Assembly: GCA_907164885.2 (NCBI GenBank)
Contig: OU015499.1
Span: forward strand, 157,383,925 to 157,447,924
Direction of reading: 5' to 3'
Length of the DNA: 64,000 nucleotides
From: Dolomedes plantarius
Taxonomy: Eukaryota > Arthropoda > Arachnida > Araneae > Dolomedidae
Shown: positions 1 through 9,400 of the stretch, piece by piece
How positions within the stretch are numbered: the stretch's first letter is position 1
Layout: the number at the start of each line of letters is the position of its first letter
Made by a program: the position numbers and the translations under genes
Notes under the pieces: generated by a model
Databases searched by the model: none
Told to the model about the DNA's origin: nothing
What the model saw: only the letters and a program-made list of their open reading frames with translations

Positions 1-414
1 CTTGTTTTGTTCTGAAGTGAGAAATTTTTGAAATTGAGTCGGCATGTGTTTCTGGTAATGTGAGTGTAAAAGATCAAAGATCATACATAAAGCTTGAAAG
101 TTTGTGCTCGGTGGATTCTTCACTGCTGGACATTTGAACAAAAAAACGGAAACGCCTGGACATTGCACTGTTATTGAAACCTTTGCACAGTCAACGTATT
201 TCCACCTTAGAAGAGCCTACTTCAGCCGTTACCCGAGTCATTAGAGGACTCAACAAAAGCAGAATGCTGCAAGTTATAAATAATCTTCGTATATGTTGGG
301 AGTCTCTTATTGAGAAGAAGGTTGAGTATATACGACTGTCGAGAGAAAAAGTCAAAAATCATATGGGTATAAAAAAAACTAATTTAGTGTGCATTACTTC
401 TGAAATGACCCTCG
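1..414. mobile_element. Mariner-like MITE, right part (copy 1)
   Basis: The right end carries GTGCATTACTTCTGAAATGACC followed by CTCG and TA. This is the inverse of the left terminus seen in the complete copies at 26221 and 52703 (GGTCATTTCAAAAGTAATG). The window begins inside the element. No transposase could be recognised; short reading frames inside it look like chance. Termini of this form next to TA suggest a mariner-type non-autonomous element. Confidence 0.55.
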
Positions 415-2178
415 TATTTTGACAGGAATTGGGATCATCTGCTTTCAATCTGAAAGTGGCACCGGTAATCAGAGGAAACCTTTAGAAATGACGTTTTGCA
501 GTATAAGATGACGTCTGATTGGTATTTAAATCAAGATTTTTTGAATTTTATTAACAAATTTGCAGGGCAGATAACATTTACGATAAATTTTGTGCCTTAA
601 TCAAATTTAATTTAATCTTGTACGCGACTATACGAGTGTATCTAAAATTCGTAAGAATGTGGAAGTATCAGAAATTTGATTTTGTTAAAACGATGTGGTC
701 TAAAGGAAAATACTACCTCTTTTTGAGAAGTTTCAAAACTATAAGAGTATCATTTCGAACTTCCTAGGCACGTTTGTGAATAAAACTTCTGTGATTGTAA
801 AAGTTTTAAATGACTGTTTTTTAAAAAACCATGCAAACAAAAGGTGAATATTCGGTATAAAGAAGACAAATTGACGAAATTTCGGTGAACTAGATGATGA
901 TTCAGTAATAGAGTTTTAATTTCGCAATTTGTGGGGAGTTTATTTTTTTCGGAGTCAAAGATTTTTAGCAAACCATTAAGGCAGGGTTTTCATCTTTTAG
1001 ATTCTCTCCCACCATTGGCATGGTTTAGTATTCGGGACGCTGACATGTTTTGGGGGGAGTGTCGATACCTATTACGTCATGCAGACTGCAGACAATACGA
1101 CATTCGTCTCGTGAAGTATGGAAAAAGTAAATCAGAATCACCGGATAAATTAAATGAAAGGTAAATGTGCGGAGAGCACTGGCTCGGTTGAATTTTAGAA
1201 AAAACCTTTTACTTTCGAAGGCTCCAAATGTAGGTGCGGTCGAATGTGAGGGGTTTGGTTCACGACTTCTAAATCGTTGATCCCGCCGAAGTGATCTGAT
1301 AAATGCCAGAAGCGACAGTTTGATCTCCTGTTCTCAGAGACGGTCATAAATAATCGTAGTGGAAAATTTTCGCCACTTGAAAGAAAATGAACTTTCTGCG
1401 GTTACGTGGACCCAGGTTTTTTCTCTCGACATATTTCTGCAGATTAGTGGCTCGTATCCAGACCAAATTCCTTCAGCCATGCCCTGGTCACAAAATTAAA
1501 TTGGTCAGAAAATTTAGGCAGTGGCAGTACAGAAAATACACTTTGCTGCGAGCACATGAAAAATGTGTGATTTTAGAAAATAGAAGAATTATTCTGATCC
1601 CTCAAAATTATGAGCAAATGACAGTGAAATTTTGTTATATGGTAATTTTATCAATAGGAAATTTATATAAATTGAAAAAAAATTTAAAAATTAATTTCTC
1701 GTGAATAGCAATTTAAAATATAAATGCAAACAATTCGTTGTCGAATCATTAATTTAATATTAGTTATTCGGATTGATTTGGAGTCGGTTTTGGATCACAC
1801 AAATTTTGTGAATAGTTTACTTAATCTCTGATTCCATTAGTGGATATGCTGGAAAATATATTGCTTAGCGGATATATTTTATAGAATTAAAAGACCTCGA
1901 ATATCTGCTGAAAATTATCTGCTTGAAGTAATTGCACACGTGAACAGCATGGAAGTTTTCTTCAAATTCCTGAAAGACTGAAATAATTACGATATCTTCG
2001 TGAACACATCGGAGTTTTTTCGCTAACATGAGTATTCTACGAAACACTCCTAAGAACGTATTTGCATTTGACTACAAACACTTTGGAAACTTTAAAAGTT
2101 GTATTTTTTTCGCATTCAGAAACATTACACCTAGGTAAAACTGTAACATAGGTTTCCCTAGTACATACACATTGTTTA
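415..2178. other. Non-coding repeat-unit DNA
   Basis: This AT-rich stretch is shared with 53236-55454 and, up to about 1440, with 26725-27735. No reading frame has a recognisable domain. Near 1470-1500 copy 1 joins sequences that in copy 3 are separated by about 470 bp (54313-54779), so copy 1 carries a deletion here. Confidence 0.6.
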
Positions 2179-2925
2179 CAGTAAATGGTCAATTTTTATG
2201 ACCAACTGACAGTTTTATGCAAATCAGCCATGATGTCACGCTATTGTCACTTGTTGCGACTGGTAGAAAAAGGGAACGCTAGGTGACTGCAATGACAGTT
2301 GATGTCGCCTGAGAAGGAATGGGTTATAAAACACAATTTAACGGACTTTGAACGGGGAACGGTTGTAGGTTCTACAAGCAGAGGTGAATTTGCTTCGCTT
2401 GATTAGAGTGCATGATAGCACAATATTAAACACCCCCAGTTTGCATAGGATCGCAAGGACTGGACATTAAATGAATGGTAAGGGATAATGTGGTCCGATA
2501 AATCATGTTTCCTATGCAGATGGCAGGATGCGAAAATGGAAAAATCAGAACAAAATCGTTTACACAAAATGCATTGCCAGAGTATTTCAAGTTGGTGAAT
2601 CCTTTCTTGTTTTAATTCATGTAGAAAAACATCTGAATGCCGAGACGATTTAAATATTTTTGCTGACCAAGTACATCCAGTTATATTAAGGATTCACTCC
2701 ACTAGAGATGAAACAAAGTTCACATCGTCCACAAATGGTTTGAAGAGCTTCACCTTCTTTAGCAGGCCTCCACAATTGCCAGTCTTCAATCCAATGGAGC
2801 ACTTGTGGCACGAGGTCAAAAGAGGCATCAGGCCGCTGGAATCATTCAATCTTAGAGAACTGAAAAGTGCAATTTATTGGGAAGGGTCTAAAGTTCTTCA
2901 AGCCATCTTCCAAACATCTCATAAG
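2179..2925 (+). pseudogene. Tc1-like transposase remnant (copy 1)
   Basis: A Tc1-type terminus (CAGTAAATGGTCAATTTTTA) follows TA at 2177-2178. Broken frames then show an N-terminal DFERG-like motif near 2345, a first-aspartate block (DWTLNEW ... WSDKSCF) near 2457-2510, and the C-terminal glutamate block NPMEHLWHEVKRGI at about 2791-2832. These occur in the usual order of a DD34E transposase. The second aspartate block is missing, and stops and frameshifts separate the pieces, so the gene is dead. Copy 3 has the same remnant at 55455-56205. Confidence 0.75.
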
Positions 2926-3327
2926 GCTGGGGTGGGCAATCCTTGGCACGCGTGCCAGATGCGGCACGTCGATGACTTGTCTCTGGCACGCGAAACAAGT
3001 CCTTGCCAAAATTGCTTTCAATTTGCACCTACCGCCTTAAACAACAGCCGACAGGCTCTAATTGAAACATGGTTGTCCTTGTAACTATCTGTTGAATTAT
3101 CTTCTCGAAAATGCACATTTCAAAAGTAGTTTAAGCCAGAACGTATGGCGCCTTCAGCATGGTGTGAGGGCAGGTTTTGTAAATCCGTCTGTAAAAGATA
3201 TTGGTCATCCATTGATAGGTTTTCATTACATCATGCATGAGGATCCTTTATATGTAAAACTGGCTTAAAGGAACTTCAGGAATAGATGAAAACAGTTACT
3301 AAGGTTGTTTATTACATTTCTACTTCG
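2926..3327. repeat. hAT-end-like GC-rich piece plus unassigned DNA
   Basis: GCTGGGGTGGGCAA followed by GGCACGCGTGCC near 2930-2956 resembles the terminal region of hAT elements with CAGGGGTGGGCAA ends, and it abuts the Tc1 remnant. A reading frame continues from the Tc1 C-terminus into it, which I take as chance. Nothing is recognisable in 3085-3327. Copy 3 equivalent: 56206-56607, with 13 extra bases at the junction. Confidence 0.35.
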
Positions 3328-3668
3328 GCTTCAAATAAAAGAAAATTTCTAATTTGAAGTTCACACTTTTGAAAATTGTTGAAAAGTCTTTTTTTGTGTG
3401 ATACAATTTGAAGCATGGTGTAATACAAAGTCCTTTGTCATAATCAGGTTAGAAATAATGATCTGTAGAATAATCTAGATTATTAGAAAACAGTTCCGAA
3501 TCTGAATCAGAATTCAGTCCATCATCTAACAGGAAAGTATTTTCGTTGTTTATTTCATCCATAATTTTAAAGAAATGTAGTGGTTTGAATTCACAAACGT
3601 TGCAAGCTGTAGAACAAAAATTCCAGACAGCAAAAATTCCGGCGCGAATTTAATAACGAAAAACCAGG
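3328..3668 (-). pseudogene. Internally deleted piggyBac-like element (copy 1)
   Basis: Read on the minus strand, an acidic N-terminus (MDEIN..., then DDGLNSDSDSEL) is followed almost at once by GLCITPCFKLYHTKKDF, which resembles the cysteine-containing C-terminus of piggyBac transposases. The catalytic middle is absent. Copy 1 has a TAA stop between the halves, where copy 3 has a tyrosine codon. The 5' end of the element (on the right) reads ...AAAAACCAGG then TTAA (3669-3672), fitting the TTAA target of this superfamily. The other end was not found. Confidence 0.55.
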
Positions 3669-3819
3669 TTAAAATAATTTAAATGATATGGACAAGCTAC
3701 GATATCTGTTAAAAATATTTGTACTAGGCTTTGTATTGGCTATTTCATTTGCACGCGGTTTTACAAACTAAAAAACAAATGAAAAAGGAAAGAGGAAAAG
3801 AGAGAATATCGATACTCTT

Positions 3820-3893
3820 ACGCTGTACGGGCAAACCGGTTTGGGACAGGTATGAGTAGACCGTACGCTGTACGGGCAAACCGGTTTAGGGGT
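3820..3893. repeat. Duplicated 23-bp motif with palindromic core
   Basis: ACGCTGTACGGGCAAACCGG with TTT after it occurs at 3820 and again at 3865, a period of 45 bp. Each copy contains the palindrome AAACCGGTTT. The second copy runs into AGGGG then TTAA (near 3893), reminiscent of a piggyBac-type end with subterminal repeats. Copy 3 has the same arrangement at about 57112-57185. Confidence 0.5.
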
Positions 3894-4130
3894 TAATGAC
3901 ACATGTGTTTTCTTGAATAAATATATAAAACTCATCGAATTCTCGGAAAAGTGAGAATCCGAAATATTTGCCTTGGTCTGTAGTGATCGTAACAGGTGAG
4001 CCGAAACTTGAGACCCAAACGGGCAAAAGCGCATGTGCAGTGGTCTCTGCAAATATAGCAGATGTTGGAATGACGTCAGGCCAACGAGTCAAACGATCAA
4101 TGACAGTCATATTTTATTGATTGCTGGCAG
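3886..4130 (-). pseudogene. Gypsy-type integrase core fragment (copy 1)
   Basis: The minus-strand frame reads MTVIDRLTRWPDVIP ... AHALLPVWVSSFGSP ... ITTDQGKYF, which matches the central catalytic domain of Gypsy integrases: first aspartate in VIDR, second in TTDQG. It then diverges, and the glutamate and C-terminal domain are missing. It is a fragment only. Copy 3 has the same fragment at 57176-57420. A protease-like fragment lies upstream on the same strand, so both may come from one deleted element. Confidence 0.7.
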
Positions 4131-4221
4131 AAATGAGAAAGGAGCCAATAAAAGCAATATGTATATGTGCAAAACGCGCATCGGGTAGAGCAAATGTGAC
4201 AAGTGGTGCTTGTGTATAGAT

Positions 4222-4340
4222 ATTATGACAGATATTTCAATAAAAAAGGCATTTCAATAGGCAATAAAAAAGGAATTTCAAAAAAGGCATTTCATCCAAA
4301 GGCATTTCATAGATATTTCAATAAAAAAGGCAAGGAAAGC
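4222..4340. repeat. Short interspersed-tandem repeat expansion (copy 1)
   Basis: Variants of ATTTCAATAAAAAAGGC and GGCATTTCA recur several times in about 115 bp. The matching part of copy 3 (57520-57545) has a single version. This is a copy-specific minisatellite-like expansion, probably by slippage. Confidence 0.6.
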
Positions 4341-4611
4341 AAAGGTTATTTAAGCTTTTTGACCGACTTATTACGTATATGTATTAATAGATATGTGTTA
4401 CATGTATTTAATATAATGTATTCATTTGGTTATTACATCAATACATTAATAATTATTATGTTAGGTTGTAAAATTAAAAAATAAACTGTATCTATAGTAT
4501 ATTCTGTAATTCTTTGTTTCATTTAAGGTAAAAATATTTCCGAGAAATTTCAATTAATCCATACGGTATGAGAGGGGGGGAGCAAAATTATTCTCCCACA
4601 CGGGCGGCAGC

Positions 4612-4630
4612 TACCCTAGGAACGGCCCTG
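4612..4630. mobile_element. hAT-like terminus
   Basis: CTAGGAACGGCCCTG is the inverse of CAGGGCCGTTCCTAG, a typical hAT end. The partner end was not located. The same end occurs at 57823-57841. Immediately upstream is a G run that varies in length between copies. Confidence 0.4.
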
Positions 4631-4682
4631 CTAATTGCATTATAATACCTTAATAGTAAGTATGAGTTAATTTTCCACACAT

Positions 4683-4935
4683 TTCTTAGTATTTGCTGAA
4701 TTATTTCTCCATTTTATAAGTGAAGAAATTTCCCCAACAATTTTTTCTTTGATGTGATTATTTGTAGATATCTGAATTGTAAACAATAGTTCACACGGAG
4801 GGTGATGTGATCCACACTATATTTTAGTACTTGCTGGATTTTTACTCTTTTTTTTAAGTGAAATAATTTCTTATTTGATGTAATGATAAAGTGTAGATAT
4901 GTAAATTTTGAAAAATAGTACATACACAGAGGGAT
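4683..4935. repeat. Two-unit tandem repeat, period about 138 bp
   Basis: TAGTATTTGCTGAATTATTT...AAGTGAAGAAATTTCCCC... near 4687 recurs, diverged, near 4825 (TAGTACTTGCTGGATTTTTA...). Related blocks occur at about 21395-21540, 42655-42960 and 57890-58160, so the block is also dispersed within the unit. Confidence 0.6.
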
Positions 4936-5229
4936 GTAATTTTTTTAAATCATTGGTGTTGGGTTTCTCAGTCTTATCTTGAACTCTGTTCTGAAGTAAT
5001 GGAAGTTCACATTTATTTATCACGGTGTTTTAGAATCAGCCTTATAGAGAATTTTGTAATGCTTATAATTTTTTTAGCTGAGATCCCACTACCACTCAAT
5101 AAAATATATTTATAATGACAGATAATGGTAACATTCCTTATATAGGTTTCTTTCAGTTGAGTTGTTTTGCAAAAGAAGATGTGAAACTTAAATATAGAAC
5201 AATTATTATTAATATTTTCCAATGACAAA

Positions 5230-5560
5230 GTTGAGGAGATCTTATGTTTTCCTTGATATACACAAATTTTTTTAAAATCCAAATTAATTTTGAACAGATT
5301 AACAATTTCTGACGAAAAAATTGCATGCTTTAAATCCGTTTCGATAACATAAAAATTAACAAATATATTCAACTTACCTATTCTACACCTCGTAGAAACT
5401 ATCTTATCAGTTTTAATTTTACCTGCAAGGGTATTGAATTTTGAATTATTCGATGGGAGAATGTTCAGATAACATTTAATTTTTTTCATATGAAGTTCTT
5501 GAGATAATGTTAATGATGCTACCTGCATCTATCAGGCCACTAATCAGTTTCGTACCGATT
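5230..5560 (-). pseudogene. Retroelement protease-like fragment (copy 1)
   Basis: On the minus strand, near 5548-5480, the frame reads LISGLIDAGSIINIISRTSYE. This fits the aspartic protease active site of Gypsy-type elements (usual D-S/T-G replaced by DAG). After a frame break it continues with VNTLAGKI... RIGKLNIFVNFYVIETDLKHAI, like the flap and C-terminal part of such proteases. Reverse transcriptase does not follow. Copy 3 equivalent: about 58440-58770. Orientation and order (protease, then integrase at 4130-3886) fit one heavily deleted Gypsy element. Confidence 0.5.
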
Positions 5561-5603
5561 TCTAGGTCTACGGTGAACATCCGTCATTGTCGCTATTCTC
5601 TCA

Positions 5604-6110
5604 TGTTGCTTTTATAGTTGTGTAGCGAGCGCCGAATATTCGCTTCTGCAGTGGACTGACGTCTGCGTTTTTCTCCGCCTCCATCCAATGGCGCGGAAGA
5701 ATGTAGCGCCGCTCGGGAGAATAGCATGTATTTAAGAAGCTGGCTCGCTGCTATGAGAGCTAGCGAGGCGTTTGCCTGCTGTAGTGTTTAACCACTTGAG
5801 AAGTTTAAGTGTTTTTAAATAATGTTTTTAATAAAGTTAAGTTCAAGTTTTACTTGCATCGTTTACTCCGTACAACATGCACGACATCGTTAAAATGGTG
5901 ACCTTCGGACTTCGCATAAATATTTTTGGAAACTTTACTTAAATTTAAACAGCTGGAAGTGAGACTCAAATATGCAGGATGAGACGGAAAGAGTGGCGAC
6001 AGTAAGAATTCCACCGTATAATGCTATGGACCTAGGTTTCCCGATAGGATTTGGGACCCATTTTCAGAATCAAACTGAGAAGATGTAAAATTATAAGAAG
6101 ATCTATACTC
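5604..6110 (+). mobile_element. Gypsy LTR plus primer site and start of gag (copy 1)
   Basis: The stretch 5604 to about 5893 looks like an LTR. It has a GC-richer promoter region with GTATTTAAGAAG near 5729, AATAAAG near 5829, and ends just before ATGGTGACCTTCGGACTT, a primer-binding-site-like sequence. About 80 bp later ATGCAGGATGAGACGGAAAG begins a gag-like frame (MQDETERVATVRIPPYNAMD) that soon breaks. Everything downstream of gag is gone. Copy 3: 58815-59320. Confidence 0.55.
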
Positions 6111-6599
6111 GGGGAAAGGCTAACCTGAGAGCACTAAACATACTACAACGGACAATTTACTCCTATAACGGAAATAACTCCCCGCCGCTACAAAATACGG
6201 ATTGCCATATTTGGCCTTTTATCACCTATTAAGATTGATTTTCAATCGACTGCTTTCCAGCAAAGGGGGAGACAGTTTTGTTTACACATCACAGTTTGAA
6301 CTAATTTTCTAAAGAACACCAACATAAATTTTCGAATTGTATTAATTCCTATAAAAATTGTTTCCTGTTCATTTTATGATTTCAAATAGCACTTTACTCT
6401 CATAGAAACCACGCATTCTTACAAATTACTTTGCCATATTTTTTTATAGATACAGATTTCTGGGTATTTGGGTTTTTGAAATTGTTAGTTTTTCTTTCGC
6501 TATAGGAGAATCAGTTATAGAAAAAGTATATAAGCCAGATTTAATTTACAGAACAAAAATATCTACAAATAAATATTTCTAGATTTTTTATCAGTAAAA
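6111..6599. other. AT-rich spacer
   Basis: No gene or TE domain seen. Shared with about 59321-59815. Confidence 0.5.
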
Positions 6600-6988
6600 T
6601 CATTGATGATTTGATCAAATTTTAATATCCCCATGCTCTATACAAAGTATTGCAAGACTGTTTAGTGTCTACTGCGATATTGTTGGTCTCATGTATGTTT
6701 TAATTAATTTTAATCTAGAAACGCTTCTGATCCCGGTCCCTATTCTGAAAGCCAGCAGCTCTATTATTCGTAGCGAGGAATTTCAGAATTTTTATGGGTT
6801 TCAGAAATATTAAGATGGAAGAATGCTTCCATTTATTCAGCCAGCAAATTGAGATATACATATGCATGTTTTACACGCTTCATTTAGTCGTTATTCTGAA
6901 TAATTTTTACATCTGTTTACGCTATTTTCTTTTAGCCATTTTTAAAAAATTTTCCTTATCTAATAAGTCAAATCGGTTTAAAGCCGGT
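6600..6988. mobile_element. Degenerate hAT-family 3' part
   Basis: The sequence parallels 15840-16682, with shared blocks such as CTGCGATATTGTTG and TTTTTACATCTGT. It ends in AAAGCCGGTCCTG, the inverse of a CAGGACCGGCTTT terminus. It is probably another copy of the hAT family described at 15537-16682. No coding sequence survives. Confidence 0.45.
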
Positions 6989-7446
6989 CCTGCCCATTAA
7001 AGTGTTATGATGACTACATTAATGACCTCTTCCAATGAAAAATCAGATGCAATTAATTTTTTCAACACTTTATAAAAATTTCCCATCTTTCGCAATTTAA
7101 CTAGGGGAATATTTCGTCAAACTCTAATTTCATCCTATGTGAAATGTCTTCTCGTAACTTGGATTTTGTTAGCCATGTTTTTGCCCAGTTTAAAAATTAA
7201 ATGAAAGTGTGAAAGATTTTTTGCTTAGTTCCAATTTTATAACTTGGAAAATAGACATAAGAAATCAGCGTTTAAACATTTCAGATTGTACAACAAATCA
7301 TGGCAGTTAATATTCCAATAGGTATAGTGTTGAAAATTTCCTTTCTATTGTTAACTGCAGATGTGTATTTCTCCCCACTTGTCTCTTGTAAACACCGCCT
7401 TTTCTTAGGATAAACCATTTCCGCATTTCCCATCGGCAGGAAGTAA

Positions 7447-7633
7447 GGGCCTGTTCACATAGGAGATCCGCTGCGTAGCGTTAAGGAAAAGATGACGTTT
7501 TGCCGAAAATAAACCAATCATAGGCGTTAAAAATTTCATTGCTAATCATTTGGAGGCCTATGATTGGTTTATTCTCACCTCAACGTCATCTTTTCCGTAA
7601 CGGAACGCAACGGACTCCTATGTGAACAGGCCC
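7447..7633. mobile_element. PIF/Harbinger MITE (copy 1)
   Basis: The element is nearly palindromic over its whole 187 bp. It starts GGGCCTGTTCACATAGGAG and ends with the inverse (CTCCTATGTGAACAGGCCC). It is flanked on both sides by TAA (7444-7446 and 7634-7636), the 3-bp target duplication expected of PIF/Harbinger. It has no coding capacity. Copy 2 has the same insertion at 28226-28411, so it predates the duplication. Confidence 0.85.
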
Positions 7634-8027
7634 TAACACCTGTTCGACTTTCGGAGGGGACCTGGGGTTACTAAAATTCCACACCCCCATTGAACACCAG
7701 TTACTTCCGCCAAGGAAACGGAGCCTTGTGAATGGTCAGATTATTCTATGACGTCAGATTCTCTCTCGCATGCAGTATTGCGCATTATTTGCTAAATACA
7801 TGAAATACCACATATTTGTAATTCAAATCTGTCTACGCTTTATCAGTTAAATCAGTATTTTAATTATGCATGTCTGAAATGTACCTTTTATCAACTCTGT
7901 TAATAGAAAAAGGGGCGAACTATATCGCAATGGCGAAATCATACTGTTCAAGCTTTTTGCCTGTATTCAGGTTAGGTATTCCCCGAATATAAAAGAAGTA
8001 ACAACAAATGAAAAATTAAAATTAAAA

Positions 8028-8604
8028 TTGAAACACAGCTATCAACAGTTCTGGCTGCAAAAACAGATGCCGACACTTTACCCTGTATTACGGGCTGTTT
8101 TCCAAAATTTGTTAATAGTGTTTCCTTCCTCATATTTAGTTGAACGTCGGTTCAGTACGGTCACAAATCTGTTACCTGAAATCAGAAACCGACTACAAAT
8201 TGCTAATCGCAGTGATTTAAGAATTCTGCTGAGTAACATGGAGCCAAATATAAATTAACTGATTGCTGTGCACGAAGTTCATCCTTCTCATTAGCTTTAC
8301 TGGTATTTGTAATTTTTACTAAATTGAATATTTTCCTTTGTTATCTTAATTTTTTGTGTATAATGTGAATGTAAATATGGTTGATTTTAATAATTAATTT
8401 CAAGCTTGAAGTTGTCTTATTTACAAAAAGCTACAGCTTTACTATTTTCTATGACACAGGAATAAATATAGATACATAAAAGGACAACAATTTGTGATTG
8501 TGTCTCTGTTTCTCGCAGAGGAAGGTAAATTTCCAGGGGGGCTGGTGAGTCATTTTTTTTCTCTGAAAAGTGGGCAGTAGGCGAAATAAGTTTAGAATCC
8601 CCTG
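8028..8604 (+). pseudogene. hAT transposase C-terminus and right end (copy 1)
   Basis: The frame at 8028-8258 carries FPSSYLVERRFSTVTNLL ... NRLQI ... DLRILLSNMEPNI, the C-terminal dimerisation segment of SCAND3/ZBED-like hAT transposases. No ATG begins it; it is the tail of a lost gene. The right end of the element is probably CCCCTG at 8604, inverse of a CAGGGG terminus (clearer in copy 2 at 29383). The 5' part of the gene is absent. Confidence 0.75.
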
Positions 8605-9400
8605 GCTCAGTGGAATGAAATTTTTATAACATCATCTGCTCTTATCCTGTACCAAATTGCATTCCTCAATGACTTGTGCTAGGGTAAGATGTTTTGCATT
8701 TTAGATTTCAGGACGTGAAGCGAGATAACATTCTTCAGTGTAAAACATTCATATATTTCTCTGTGTTGCCTAGCAGGACGTTTGTGACGTCGTCATACTT
8801 CGGTAGCGTATACGTACACCGGATATATTTATACTCACCAGTGGCAACGGTATCGCTTACGTGCATTGTTTATGTTGTTAATTCATTCAGTTCTCTGTAA
8901 TCTGAGTAATTAAAAGAGAAAAATCTTTGCCGAAAAAATTCCGCAGCTTTTAGAATAGATCTCTACTGAAATAACACTGATCATGGTGATAAAAAAATAA
9001 ACAGTATTCAAGTAAGTTTAATTTACAGGTTATTTTTACTGTATCGTATGACAGAACTATTTTGTTAAGAAGCTGAAAATGACATATATGATTTCTACAT
9101 TTTACGCTATGTTTTTGTTTGTGAAGCTAAAAGTTAATGCAATAAGTATACCTATAAAATCGTTAAATACTGCATGTTCAGCTATGGTATGTTATTTTCA
9201 GCAAATTAGTAGATTATTACTTTGTGGTCGATGTGGGCGTGCTATTAAAATATACGCTCAGCGGTTTCAAGAGATTGCTAAAAGTTGCCAATCTGATTTC
9301 GCTGATAATTTTATTTACAATTTTTATACAAAACGTATAAAAATATCATCATACAAATCAGACATACCGTGTTTAGCAATTTTCGTGGTTATGAGTTATA
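8605..9400. other. Flanking DNA between hAT remnant and pogo element
   Basis: No recognisable gene. A frame from about 9079 runs into the pogo terminus, but copy 2 has a stop in it and no known domain is visible. The empty site of the copy 2 Tc1 insertion lies near 8748-8755 (ACATTCATATATTTCTC). Confidence 0.55.

Noticed and set aside
174..422. An 82-codon frame in the mariner-like MITE as a possible gene
   Set aside because: No domain resembles a transposase, the first ATG lacks support, and other copies change its frame or insert stops (copy 3 has TAG near 53118).
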